Both the position numbers and the translations under genes were made by a program. A stretch of 64,000 bases of DNA from NCBI GenBank assembly GCA_900541045.1, contig UQID01000001.1:1-64000 (forward strand), written 5' to 3'. The notes under the pieces were generated by a model, which had not been told where the DNA came from, searched no databases, and worked only from the letters and a program-made list of their open reading frames with translations. Of the stretch, positions 9,569 through 17,524 are shown piece after piece (position 1 is the first letter of the stretch; each line of letters opens with the position of its first letter). This DNA comes from an uncultured Collinsella sp. (GTDB lineage: Bacteria > Actinomycetota > Coriobacteriia > Coriobacteriales > Coriobacteriaceae).

Positions 9569-10573
9569 CTAGCGCAACATGTGGGTAACCAACTCGGCGC
9601 GTGTGCCGATGCCAAGCTTTGCGTATACGCCGGATAGGCGGTTTTTGACGGTGCCCGGCGATACTCTCATATGGCGCGCGATTTCGGCGTTGGTCCATCC
9701 GCGGCAGGCGAGCATGGCCATGGTGAATTCCGTGGTCGTTAGATCGTCGGCCACGTCCTCGCCCGAATCGGGGTTGTGGATGCGCCGCCAACCGTAGCTG
9801 AATCGATACGTGATCTCGATGATGCGAGCGAAATCGTCGGGGTATTGCGATTTTAGGCATGCCTCGATAAGCCCCTGCAAAAGGCCGTGGTGCTCGCCAA
9901 TGAGCTCGATAAGGCCGTCGGGGCGCGCAATGTTCCAAGCAGCTCCGAAGTGCGTTTTTGCGGCGTCGAGGTCCTTGAGGCTCATGCATGCCATGGAAGC
10001 TGCCAGGTGCAGGAACAGTTCCGAGATGGGATAGCTTCCCTGTTTCATAATCAGGGCGTTTTCCGCCATGCCCAGGCTGCGGCCGTATTCGCCGCGCAGA
10101 TATAAGGCGTGCGCCATCACGTAGCTGGCGAACAGGCGCAGGCCTTCGGGCAGATGCGCCGCAAGCGGATAAAACTCTTCGGCGGAATACGGGGAAGGCA
10201 AGTGCAGCAGGACGCTCGCGGCGGAGGCGAACAGGATATGCATCGCGTGGGCGGCGGGCGATTCCTCGTCAGTTGGCGTATCGAGGATGCCCGCAAGGCA
10301 ACGGCGGGCATCGGCGATACGGTTGAGCGACAGACTGGCATATCCGCAGATAAAGCATGCGGAATAGCGCAGTGCAGGGTCGGTGGCGTCAAGATGAGGG
10401 CGTGCTGTCTTGGCAGCGAGGGCGGCCTGTCCGCGAAAGTACAGAGCTTCTGCCGTGGCAATGGCGCGCGAATCGGGGTCGGAAATGCCTGCAACCGCAG
10501 CGTCAATCTGCCCCGGCACAAAGGCGGTGCACATCAACGGCATGGGAACGCGTGGGTAGCCATCGCAGTCCAT
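9569..10573 (-). CDS. LuxR-type transcriptional regulator with helical N-terminal region
   Basis: 334 residues. The start at 10573 is chosen over an earlier in-frame codon because GGGAG sits 7 nt upstream. The C-terminal ~65 residues form a GerE/LuxR helix-turn-helix (LTTTEFTMAMLACRGWTNAEIARHM and VSPGTVKNRLSGVYAKLGI). The remainder is an alpha-helical, TPR-like array rich in Ala/Leu (residues 20-250) with no receiver domain. It is encoded immediately upstream of the large surface protein on the same strand and is the obvious candidate to control it; that link is inference. Confidence 0.8.
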   Translation of the reverse strand: MDCDGYPRVPMPLMCTAFVPGQIDAAVAGISDPDSRAIATAEALYFRGQAALAAKTARPHLDATDPALRYSACFICGYASLSLNRIADARRCLAGILDTPTDEESPAAHAMHILFASAASVLLHLPSPYSAEEFYPLAAHLPEGLRLFASYVMAHALYLRGEYGRSLGMAENALIMKQGSYPISELFLHLAASMACMSLKDLDAAKTHFGAAWNIARPDGLIELIGEHHGLLQGLIEACLKSQYPDDFARIIEITYRFSYGWRRIHNPDSGEDVADDLTTTEFTMAMLACRGWTNAEIARHMRVSPGTVKNRLSGVYAKLGIGTRAELVTHMLR

Positions 10574-10599
10574 CTTCCATCTCCCATCAGGTGGCAACA

Positions 10600-10719
10600 A
10601 TGCAGCAATTGTACTCCTGTTGCTCGGGACCGGAATTTGTGGGTATCGCCTACGATTATGCCGAACGTATAAAGGAAGAGTCTATTGGCGATGCTCCCAA
10701 GGTGGCTACTGAAGCCTAG
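10600..10719 (+). CDS. Possible 39-residue ORF or gene remnant
   Basis: The frame reads MQQLYSCCSGPEFVGIAYDY and ends KVATEA. Composition looks protein-like and the frame sits in otherwise non-coding DNA upstream of the LuxR-type gene. It lacks a convincing ribosome binding site, and its last bases overlap the end of the exonuclease remnant on the other strand. It may be the tail of a lost gene. Confidence 0.25.
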   Translation: MQQLYSCCSGPEFVGIAYDYAERIKEESIGDAPKVATEA

Positions 10720-11095
10720 CTGACCTCGACATTAGGAAAAATTGCCGCCCCTACAAAAAGCTCTGCCGCAGCGATGGGAAACGCATCTTCTGGGCATTCC
10801 GGCGTCTCCAGCCAGCGCTGGACTGCTGCTGTCGCCTGCGCGTTGGCGAGCGAGGCGTGGGGACCGTCCGGCGACCAGCGGTGACGGGCGAGCCCTGCCG
10901 CGTGTGTGGGCCTCCATCGGCGTAGACCCGTGACCCCATGGCATCGGAGAAGTCCACCATGGCGTCCAGGACCTTACCGTCCGGCATGTCCAGCCTAGCG
11001 GCTCTCTTGATTCCGAGGTCGAAGGGGGCGTTGTGCAAGGCATATGGGGCCGAGTGGAAGTGGATCAAAAGAGCGTTACTTGACGTTTCATGCAT
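10716..11095 (-). pseudogene. Frameshifted, N-terminally truncated DEDDh 3'-5' exonuclease remnant
   Basis: Two frames must be joined. The first starts at 11095 and carries an Exo II-like motif LHNAPFDLGI. After a shift near 10880 the second frame reads WSPDGPHASLANAQATAAVQ and runs to a stop at 10716. The second matches the Exo III motif HxxxxDAxxT of DnaQ/RNase T-type exonucleases, except the catalytic Asp is Asn. The Exo I motif (DTET) is missing because the frame begins too late. Truncation, frameshift and loss of a metal ligand together say it is dead. Confidence 0.6.
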
Positions 11096-11161
11096 AATGC
11101 CAACCGTCCCGCGACATCACGTTCGCAGCGCGCAGGGGCCGGAGAACCTTCGCGATGAGAG

Positions 11162-11190
11162 TTGACGTCTAATACCTTGCATCGTATAGT
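11162..11190 (+). promoter_or_regulatory. Promoter of the PadR cassette
   Basis: TTGACG (11162-11167), a 17-bp spacer, then TATAGT (11185-11190): a near-consensus housekeeping promoter 37 bp before the padR start codon. Confidence 0.75.
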
Positions 11191-11206
11191 GTGTATAGCA
11201 CAGTAT
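11186..11206. promoter_or_regulatory. Probable PadR operator overlapping the -10 element
   Basis: A quasi-palindrome, ATAGTGTG-TATAG-CACAGTAT, overlaps the -10 box and start site. PadR-like repressors usually bind such sites in their own promoter, so autoregulation is likely. Confidence 0.5.
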
Positions 11207-11227
11207 ATGACGAGAGGAGGTGTGCGG

Positions 11228-11545
11228 ATGGAGGCACAGATGAAGCGCGGCTTCCTGGAGGCCTGCGTGCTCGCGGCCGTCTCCGGCGAGGAGTCCTACG
11301 GCTACCAGATCGTGAAGGACGTACCGGCGAGCATGGGGCTCACGGAGTCGACGCTCTACCCGCTGCTCAAGCGCCTGGAGAAGGCCGGGTGCATCACGGC
11401 GCGCTCCGCCGAGCACAACGGGCGGCTGCGCCGGTACTACCGCATCACGGACGACGGGCGAGCGCGCATCGAGGAGTTCCTGGCCGAGTGGCCGTCCGTA
11501 CGGGAGATTTACGCATACGTTGAGGGGGCGCACCATGACGCGTGA
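11228..11545 (+). CDS. PadR family transcriptional regulator
   Basis: 105 residues; the start at 11228 follows GAGAGGAGG. This is a minimal PadR winged helix: MKRGFLEACVLAAVSGEESYGYQI, STLYPLLKRLEKAG (recognition helix) and the wing RRYYRITDDGRARI. Length is typical of the short PadR-s2 group. Its stop overlaps the start of a DUF1700 membrane protein gene, the classic PadR-DUF1700 pairing in Gram-positives, generally linked to envelope stress or transport. A strong promoter with an overlapping palindrome lies just upstream. Confidence 0.9.
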   Translation: MEAQMKRGFLEACVLAAVSGEESYGYQIVKDVPASMGLTESTLYPLLKRLEKAGCITARSAEHNGRLRRYYRITDDGRARIEEFLAEWPSVREIYAYVEGAHHDA

Positions 11546-12158
11546 TGAGTTTCTGGGCCGGTTGGGCGAGCTGCTCGCCTGCCTGCCGGCCGAGCAGGTG
11601 GAGGAGACCAAGGCGTTCTATGCGGAGGCCATCGCCGATCGCATGGAGGACGGTATGAGCGAGGAGGAGGCCGTGGCCGCCATGGGCACGCCCGGCGAGG
11701 TGGCGGAGGCCACGCTCGACGACCTGCCCGCCGTGCCGCGCGCGATCGCGAGGACGCGCCAGCGCAGCACCGCGCTGCTGTGGGTGCTGACCATCGTGGG
11801 CTCCCCGGTGTGGGTGCCGCTGCTCGCCGCCTTCGCCGCCGTGGTCGTCACGGTCTATATCTGCATCTGGGTGCTGGCGCTCTGCGTGTGGATCGTCGCG
11901 GCGGCACTCGGGGGCGTGGGCGTAGTTGAGCTCCTGTTTGCCGTAAGCGGCGTCACCATCGGCCACTTCCCGTACGCCCTCGCCTCGGCGGGCGTGGGGC
12001 TCGGCCTCGTCGGCGTGGCGCTCTTCGTTGGTGCTGGCGCTTGGGCCGCCTCAAAACAAATTGCGCGCCTCTCGGCGCTCTGGGCGAGGAAGGCCGCCTC
12101 GCCCTTCTGGAAGGGTAAGAGCGAGAAGGGCGGCGCTGCCGCGCATCTCGCGGCGTAG
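11535..12158 (+). CDS. DUF1700 (HAAS domain) membrane protein
   Basis: 207 residues, starting at 11535 (GAGGGGG 6 nt upstream) and overlapping padR by 11 nt. The N-terminal HAAS-like helical region (MTRDEFLGRLGELLACLP, EEAVAAMGTPGEVAE) is followed by four hydrophobic segments from about residue 75 to 175. HAAS domains are commonly coupled to PadR regulators, so it probably works with the upstream PadR at the membrane. The tail is basic (FWKGKSEKGG). Confidence 0.85.
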   Translation: MTRDEFLGRLGELLACLPAEQVEETKAFYAEAIADRMEDGMSEEEAVAAMGTPGEVAEATLDDLPAVPRAIARTRQRSTALLWVLTIVGSPVWVPLLAAFAAVVVTVYICIWVLALCVWIVAAALGGVGVVELLFAVSGVTIGHFPYALASAGVGLGLVGVALFVGAGAWAASKQIARLSALWARKAASPFWKGKSEKGGAAAHLAA

Positions 12159-12173
12159 AAAGGAGTGAGTACC

Positions 12174-12428
12174 ATGACCAGCGCGAAGAAGATCTACCTC
12201 GCCGTGGCGGGCGGGCTCGTTGCCGCGGGTGTTGTCCTCGCGGGCATTGGCTTTATCGCTTCGGGCTTCGACCCGGCCGTGTTCACAACCCAAATCGACA
12301 CGCGCGACAGCACCATCGTGCTCGGCGGCGTCGAGGTGGACGACCCGATGGGCCTCCCCCTCATCGAGCAGCTCGCCAATCTGGGCGAGATCGACACCTC
12401 CGGCGTCGCGGATCCCGCCGCGCCCTAG
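12174..12428 (+). CDS. Short membrane-anchored protein, probably truncated DUF4097-type partner
   Basis: 84 residues with AAAGGAG upstream. One N-terminal membrane helix (YLAVAGGLVAAGVVLAGIGF) is followed by a short outside segment (DSTIVLGGVEVDDPMGLPL) and an abrupt stop. In PadR-DUF1700 cassettes this slot is normally filled by a DUF4097 beta-solenoid protein of roughly 250-350 residues with just this kind of anchor. The lost C-terminus suggests truncation. Alternatively it is a genuine short protein. Confidence 0.55.
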   Translation: MTSAKKIYLAVAGGLVAAGVVLAGIGFIASGFDPAVFTTQIDTRDSTIVLGGVEVDDPMGLPLIEQLANLGEIDTSGVADPAAP

Positions 12429-12589
12429 GCGCAGCGAGCCCGGGCGCTCTGCCCGCCAAGCTGCGTAAGCCGGCGAAACCCGAACCTCAACCTCTACGCA
12501 ACTGGCCCCAAGCCTGCGCCGATTCGCTCTCAGCGCCGCGCGGGGGCCCGTGACGCATGCCCAAAAAGGTATGAGGAGAAAGGAACGCG

Positions 12590-12685
12590 ATGACGACAAC
12601 CACGCCCTTCCGCCTTCACGGGGCCACGCAGGACCGGAAGCGACTGGGCCGTGCGGTGGGGCTGTGCTTGGATTGGCTACACTGA
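12590..12685 (+). pseudogene. 31-codon fragment, possibly start of a PspC-like gene
   Basis: A very strong GAGGAGAAAGGA precedes ATG at 12590, but the frame closes after 31 codons. The segment RLHGATQDRKRLGRAVGL loosely resembles the first helix of PspC domains (RL-x-R-x-x-x-DR-x-x-x-G). PspC proteins often accompany PadR/DUF1700/DUF4097 genes. A good start signal on a tiny frame suggests deletion of the rest. Confidence 0.3.
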
Positions 12686-12774
12686 TATGGACAGTTCCGT
12701 GAGGGGCGCGAGAGACGGGACTCTGGGGAGATCTTCGAGGAGGAGTGTCTCGACTGGAAGCGCGGGTTCAGTGG

Positions 12775-12809
12775 AGCAGGAACCTAATCTCTGTCTCTCC
12801 TGCTTTTTT
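12775..12809 (+). terminator. Rho-independent terminator
   Basis: A 7-bp stem (AGCAGGA / TCCTGCT) with a 16-nt loop runs into TTTTTT. It ends the PadR cassette transcript. Between 12429 and 12774 nothing else convincing is seen apart from the 31-codon fragment. Confidence 0.65.
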
Positions 12810-12841
12810 GATTTGTTGAGAAGCCGGCATTTGGGGGCATT

Positions 12842-13525
12842 TTGGATAGCGAACAGTTCAAACAAGAAGCCGAGAAAATAGAACAAAGCCTGAGTGCCTT
12901 GAGAGTCGCCGAGCGCAATGCAGTGATTCCCTTCATGAACGGCGACTTTACCCAATGGGATCTATATCTGGCATCCTCCTCTGAGTATGCGATGAGACTG
13001 ATAGACGGATTCATCTCCATGCTCGAGTCGAGGAATCTTGTTTGCGTCGCCCAGCTTCTCCGCGCACAGGTTGGAGTCTGCCTGCGGACATTCGCATTAT
13101 TCGCCGCCGAAGACCAGGATGACTTTCTCAAGCAGGTGTTTCAAGGTGTGCCTGTGAACAAGCTGAAAGATTTCTCGGGTGAGAAGATGTCCGATGGAAG
13201 ACTTCAAGACTTACTCGAGAAGTTCGATCCAAAGGTAAAAGATGTATACAAGGTGACGTCTGGATTCGTCCACTTCTCCATTGATATTCTGCCGAGCATG
13301 GGTGTGCCTGGGGAGGGCTATGAGGTCGAGTTTAATTTTGGAGCCGAGCCCAACGAGAGAAACAATGCGCCTCTCGTGGAATGCGGCAAGGCGTTCTGCC
13401 ACTATGTCGACCTGCATCTCCAGATGCTCCATAAGGTGATTGCTTCGGATGAATGGTATGCCGATCGATTCCGTATCGATTCCGATGGTCCTGCAGACGA
13501 GGCCTCGAAAAGCGAGAAGGTGTAG
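12842..13525 (+). CDS. Helical protein of unknown function, HEPN/DUF5677-like layout
   Basis: 227 residues from a TTG start at 12842 with GGGGG upstream; a stop at 12809 prevents much extension. The protein is almost all alpha-helical. LLRAQVGVCLRTFALFAAED and YKVTSGFVHFS resemble the conserved Arg and His helices of DUF5677/HEPN-like families, but no diagnostic R-x4-6-H motif is seen. Codon use is less GC-rich than neighbours, and the gene stands alone between a terminator and a stretch of remnants, so it is probably an accessory gene. Confidence 0.55.
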   Translation: MDSEQFKQEAEKIEQSLSALRVAERNAVIPFMNGDFTQWDLYLASSSEYAMRLIDGFISMLESRNLVCVAQLLRAQVGVCLRTFALFAAEDQDDFLKQVFQGVPVNKLKDFSGEKMSDGRLQDLLEKFDPKVKDVYKVTSGFVHFSIDILPSMGVPGEGYEVEFNFGAEPNERNNAPLVECGKAFCHYVDLHLQMLHKVIASDEWYADRFRIDSDGPADEASKSEKV

Positions 13526-13614
13526 GTCGAACGCATTGACGCTGCCTTGACAGCATCCCGATATGATAACGAATGGGAGGTTCCCTGCGAAATGTGCGCC
13601 TCTGTATATTCTCG

Positions 13615-14054
13615 CTAGGACGCCCTCGACCGATAAGGCATCGTTGAGTTCAATTTGAGTTCAGCTCGGGTGCCTGAAAATCGCCCAACTCTGATAAAAG
13701 GGGAGACGACGGTACACCACGTAGACGAGAGGCTATGGAAGTGCACGATTTGATTATATTGGCGCGCTAAACCGCCCCGCTGCCCAACTTGAACTCCGCT
13801 CACGCGTGTATGGGGCTGCGAGAGGTAACGGCCTGCGGCCTCCTTTGTGTGCTCGATGATATCTTCGAGCATGCCGGGCATGGCGGAGACATTCGCTGCA
13901 ATCCAGCCGTGTTCAAGCGCCGTTTCGGATAGGAGCGAGAGGGGGCTGTCTTGCCCGTTTCCCTTGCACCCGTAAAGATGGTTGACAGTTTGGGGTCTCC
14001 CGGGTCTTTAGCTTTTACCGCGCTAGATGCCTCATGGAAACTGTTGGACTTTAA
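13615..14054 (-). pseudogene. Remnant of an AAA ATPase (N-terminal part)
   Basis: Reading the minus strand from 14054, one frame gives DPKLSTIFTGARETGKTA, a good P-loop at 13970-13947. After a one-base shift near 13943 the next frame continues LLSETALEHGWIAANVSAMP and GMLEDIIEHTKEA, then decays into noise (THR-rich, SRAS end). Order and spacing match ATP-binding proteins such as the intact gene at 61646 (ITGNRGCGKTVLL, SERGWAVISDSASLG). Walker B and the C-terminus are missing. It is a decayed paralogue or relative. Confidence 0.55.
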
Positions 14055-14552
14055 TCAGACAGACCCAGCATGTCGTTTTCCTCCATGAGGACATCGGCTA
14101 AAACCGCAACACCTATGCTTGTTTAAGCAAACCTCCTGATAGTCGTGGAGCTGCTGTAGCCCGACATGCAGGACATCGCTCGGCTTAAACACCGGATGCC
14201 GCATCCGCGAAACGAGTTGCGGTGCACCCTGTTCCAAAAGGCTGCCAAGTACCATAGCGTGAGCGTTGGGGTAGCCATCATTCAGCGTGGATACATCCGG
14301 ATGCGCATAGATCCAGACGATTCCAACGTTCTCGTATTTCCCGTGCAGGTAATCGAAGAGGGCAGGCGACACCATACAGTTGCCGCCGACGGTCACGACT
14401 CTGTCGGGGTTTTCTGCCGCAAGCTTCCTCTGCGCATCCTGAATCCCCGCCAGGACTTCGTCCTCGGCATAGATGCGAACTCTCTCCCATTTCTCATGTC
14501 CAAGTTTTGGGACGCGTTTCACAATGTCGAGTGGGATTCCTGGACAGTCGGA
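14051..14552 (-). pseudogene. Degenerate arginase/agmatinase-family remnant
   Basis: The frame from 14552 to about 14115 carries VVTVGGNCMVSPALFDYLHG and VGIVWIYAHPDVSTLN; a shift near 14115 gives the plausible native end VAVLADVLMEENDMLGLSD to TAA at 14051. Ureohydrolases need GGDHS and DAHxD ligands; here they read GGNC and YAHPD, so manganese ligands are altered. The N-terminus is missing: a stop lies at 14555. Frameshift, truncation and ligand loss indicate a pseudogene. It directly abuts the kinase gene upstream. Confidence 0.65.
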
Positions 14553-15692
14553 TCACGTGGTGGCCCCCTTTGAGAGGGTCACGAGCATCACGGTCCCGTC
14601 CTCGGAACTTGCTTCGACCTCTACCGTGCCATCGTGAAGCGCTGCAATCTCCCAAACGAGCGCTAGCCCGAGTCCTGCGCCGCCGTATGCCCTGCTGCGG
14701 GATTTGTCTAGACGAAAGAACGGTTGGAAGATGCTCTCACGGTACTGTTTGGGTATTCCCGGGCCCTGGTCCTCGACTCGCAGGAACACGTGGCTGTCGT
14801 TGTCGCAGATGGAGACGTTGACAGTCGAGCCGGAGCAGCTGTAACGGATGGCGTTTTCGACCAGATTAAACACCAGCCGATAGAGGAGCGTGTCGCTCCC
14901 GATTACTAAAGCGTCTCCAGCACAATTGAGGGCTATGCCTTTATTTTCGGCAAGTGGTGCAAGGTCGGTGAGGACCTCTTCGGACAAGGGGCCGAGTTCA
15001 ACAGCGTCCCCGCAAGGGACGCTGCGAAGCTCACTCATCTCGAGCAATACCTTGGTCATTCGAGACATGCGCTCGGTTTGTTCTTGTAGCAGGCCGAGCA
15101 GCTCGGCTGTTTCGGGTTGCAAACCGGAGTGCTCGGAGATGAATAGTTCAATCTGTGCTTGCATAAGGGCGAGCGGGGTGCGCAGCTCGTGTGCGGCGTT
15201 GCCGGTAAACTGACGCTGTGCAGAGAACCCTTCGCCAAGACGGGCGATCATGTCGTTGAAAGAGGCACTGCATCGTTGTAGCTCGGTGGGCACATCTTCA
15301 CTGAGTCTGATTTCGCTTAGGTTGTCAGGCTGCACGCGCTCTACCTGGGCGGCAAAATCGTGCAGTGGCTTGAGCGCGCGGCCGCTCGCAAAGTATGCCA
15401 GCGCGCCGCCAAGGAGTGTGACTCCAGCCGTGATGTACCAGGTTGTCGTGCCAAAAGACTCCTGTGCGTCGTTTACGACGATCGTGACCTTGTCATCGGG
15501 GGTCGCTTTCGCTGGGTCGAACACCTGGGGCGAATCTTCGCCGGTTGCGTTAAATGCCGAGATGTTACTGCCGATGGCATCCATGTAGCGCATGCCCGTA
15601 TAGCCGACCAGGCAGTTCGTCAGCACGCATGCCGCACACGTGAGCAGTGCCGTCATAATCGTTATGCGCCATTGCAGCGAAAGCCTTTTCAT
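14553..15692 (-). CDS. Sensor histidine kinase
   Basis: 379 residues. TM1 (~10-31), a short extracytoplasmic loop of about 50 residues, TM2 (~85-105), a HAMP-like segment, then the HisKA box NAAHELRTPLALMQ (His near 190) and HATPase motifs NLVENAIRYS (N box), DQGPGIP (G1) and GGAGLGLALV (G2). This is the small-sensor kinase type seen in VncS/CutS relatives. It is co-transcribed with the response regulator upstream (ATGA overlap). The tiny sensor loop suggests sensing of an ion, redox or membrane cue. Target genes are probably those transcribed divergently beyond the regulator. Confidence 0.9.
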   Translation of the reverse strand: MKRLSLQWRITIMTALLTCAACVLTNCLVGYTGMRYMDAIGSNISAFNATGEDSPQVFDPAKATPDDKVTIVVNDAQESFGTTTWYITAGVTLLGGALAYFASGRALKPLHDFAAQVERVQPDNLSEIRLSEDVPTELQRCSASFNDMIARLGEGFSAQRQFTGNAAHELRTPLALMQAQIELFISEHSGLQPETAELLGLLQEQTERMSRMTKVLLEMSELRSVPCGDAVELGPLSEEVLTDLAPLAENKGIALNCAGDALVIGSDTLLYRLVFNLVENAIRYSCSGSTVNVSICDNDSHVFLRVEDQGPGIPKQYRESIFQPFFRLDKSRSRAYGGAGLGLALVWEIAALHDGTVEVEASSEDGTVMLVTLSKGATT

Positions 15693-16360
15693 TCGCTATC
15701 CTCCATAACGTAGCCCTCTCCAATCCGATTGCGAATCGGGTCGTATCCCAAAGCGCTGCGTAGCTTTTTGCGGAGTGACGAGATGTGAACGCGGGTTGCG
15801 TTGCTAAAGCTGTTCACGCTGCTATCCCAAACGTGCTCGATAAGCTCCTCTTGACTTACCGGACGCCCCTGATTAAGCATCAGATATTCCAAGATTCCCG
15901 TTTCCTTGCGCGTAAGAGATAAAGCCTCGCTGTTCACGGAAGCGATGCGTGCCTTGGTGTCAAAGCTGAGCTTTCCGCAGGTTAAAACTATGTCGCTTTG
16001 TGTAAAGCGTCTGAGGGTAAGGCTGCGAATCCTTGCCGCAAGCTCGTCCAGATGAAACGGCTTGGTGAGGTAATCGTTGGCGCCGGCATCGAGTCCGGCG
16101 ACTTTATCGGATACTTCGCCACGTGCGGACAGAATCAGTACCTTGGTCTCGCAGTCGGTTTTCCTAAGTTCCCTGAGTACGGTCATGCCGTCGATACGGG
16201 GAAGGTTGAGGTCGAGTACCACGAGGTCGAAGGCCTCAACGTCCAGTAGGTCGAGCGCCTCCTGCCCGTCGTGACAGCAGTCGACGCTGTACGCCAAGTT
16301 TCGCAAGCTGCGCGCGATTGCATCACACAGCGCCTGCTCGTCCTCGACGATTAAAATACG
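15689..16360 (-). CDS. OmpR-family response regulator
   Basis: 223 residues; ATG at 16360 is chosen because AAGGAGA precedes it. The receiver domain has the acidic pair in VEDEQ, phospho-acceptor in LVVLDLNLPRIDG and Lys in YLTKPFHLDE. The C-terminal winged helix runs from about residue 125 (ALSLTRKETGILEYLMLNQG to RIGEGYVMED). It overlaps the kinase start by 4 nt. It is divergently transcribed from the CXXC/Fe-S/thioredoxin operon at 16454, which it may control. Confidence 0.92.
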   Translation of the reverse strand, partial: RILIVEDEQALCDAIARSLRNLAYSVDCCHDGQEALDLLDVEAFDLVVLDLNLPRIDGMTVLRELRKTDCETKVLILSARGEVSDKVAGLDAGANDYLTKPFHLDELAARIRSLTLRRFTQSDIVLTCGKLSFDTKARIASVNSEALSLTRKETGILEYLMLNQGRPVSQEELIEHVWDSSVNSFSNATRVHISSLRKKLRSALGYDPIRNRIGEGYVMEDSE

Positions 16361-16453
16361 CATAACAGTCTCCTTGCACATTTCAAATCGCGCTTAACAC
16401 GGATTTTATAGTCGATATGGTCCAATGGTCGCGTAACGAAAGGAGTGGTCAGG

Positions 16454-16600
16454 TTGTTCAAAGCGGTAAAGCCCGTGGTACAGGTCGCTTTGTTGATCGT
16501 CGGAATTGCCATGGTGTGCTTTGGTGTTATGCGTGGCGAGGCGGATGCCGTGCTGGCCAAAGCGATTAGGCTGTGCTTGGAGTGTATCGGAATTGGATAA
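16454..16600 (+). CDS. CD1871A-type CXXC mini-protein
   Basis: 48 residues, missed by long-ORF searches. TTG at 16454 lies 8 nt after AAAGGAG (a GTG at 16445 is too close). It has one membrane helix (VALLIVGIAMVCFGVMRGEA) and the C-terminal signature KAIRLCLECIGIG with a CXXC pair. This matches the short CD1871A-like proteins that precede NapH-like Fe-S proteins and TlpA-type redoxins in anaerobes. The next gene overlaps its stop codon. Probable role: redox relay at the membrane; inference. Confidence 0.75.
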   Translation: MFKAVKPVVQVALLIVGIAMVCFGVMRGEADAVLAKAIRLCLECIGIG

Positions 16601-17495
16601 AAGAGAAAACACTGCGTCGCATGTTTTGGCCCGATTTCGCGGATTCATTCAGGCGGCGGCGACGCTCGTCACCAACATTCACCTGCCGAACTTTGCCAAA
16701 GGCGGCATCTATCAGGGCGCGGGAAAAACAGTCTGCGTGCCCGGGCTTAATTGCTATTCGTGCCCCGCGGCATCGGGTGCGTGCCCCATCGGGTCGTTCC
16801 AGTCGGTGGTAGGTTCATCCAAGTTCAACTTTTCTTACTATGTTACCGGTACGCTCATTTTGCTCGGCGTGCTGCTGGGACGCTTTGTATGCGGCTTTCT
16901 GTGCCCGTTTGGCTGGCTTCAGGAGCTGCTTCACAAGATTCCCGGCAAAAAGTTCTCCACGAAAAAGCTCAAGCCGCTCACGTACATCAAGTACGTCGTG
17001 CTGCTGTTTGCCGTGGTGCTGCTGCCCGTCTTGGTGGTCAACGATGTGGGGATGGGCGATCCGTTCTTTTGCAAGTACATCTGTCCACAGGGTGTGCTCG
17101 AGGGTGCCATTCCGCTGGCCATTGCCAATGCCGGCATTCGATCTGCGCTGGGGCAGCTCTTTACCTGGAAACTTGCCGTTCTCATTGCCGTGGTAGTGCT
17201 GAGCGTTTTGTTCTACCGCCCCTTCTGCAAATGGATTTGTCCACTCGGCGCATTCTATGCGCTCATGAATAAGGTATCCCTGCTGGGAATCCGGGTCGAT
17301 GCATGCAAATGCGTCTCGTGCGGCAAGTGCTCAAAGGTTTGTCAGATGGACGTTGATGTGGTCCGCGCGCCCAATCATGCCGAATGCATCCGGTGCGGAA
17401 AGTGCATCGGGGCCTGTCCCGTCGATGCCATCAGCTATCGCTATGGCCTGGATGTGTCGGCGGAAAAGCTTCCCTTGACCGCTGATAAAAAGTAA
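16593..17495 (+). CDS. NapH-like membrane 4Fe-4S ferredoxin protein
   Basis: About 300 residues. TTG at 16593 (MDKRENTASHVLARF) is preferred, overlapping the mini-protein stop; the longer frame upstream is in the mini-protein's shadow. There are four membrane segments, two CxxxCP pairs (CGFLCPFGW, CKWICPLGA) and a C-terminal ferredoxin domain with CVSCGKCSKVC and CIRCGKCIGACP for two 4Fe-4S clusters. This is the NapH/YccM-type electron-transfer plan. It probably carries electrons across or along the membrane to the thioredoxin-like lipoprotein that follows. Confidence 0.9.
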   Translation: MDKRENTASHVLARFRGFIQAAATLVTNIHLPNFAKGGIYQGAGKTVCVPGLNCYSCPAASGACPIGSFQSVVGSSKFNFSYYVTGTLILLGVLLGRFVCGFLCPFGWLQELLHKIPGKKFSTKKLKPLTYIKYVVLLFAVVLLPVLVVNDVGMGDPFFCKYICPQGVLEGAIPLAIANAGIRSALGQLFTWKLAVLIAVVVLSVLFYRPFCKWICPLGAFYALMNKVSLLGIRVDACKCVSCGKCSKVCQMDVDVVRAPNHAECIRCGKCIGACPVDAISYRYGLDVSAEKLPLTADKK

Positions 17496-17524
17496 ACAAG
17501 CTTCGACAAAACGGAGGAATGACT

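Noticed and set aside
12740..12790. tRNA-like GGGTTCA segment
   Set aside because: No acceptor or anticodon stem could be built around it.
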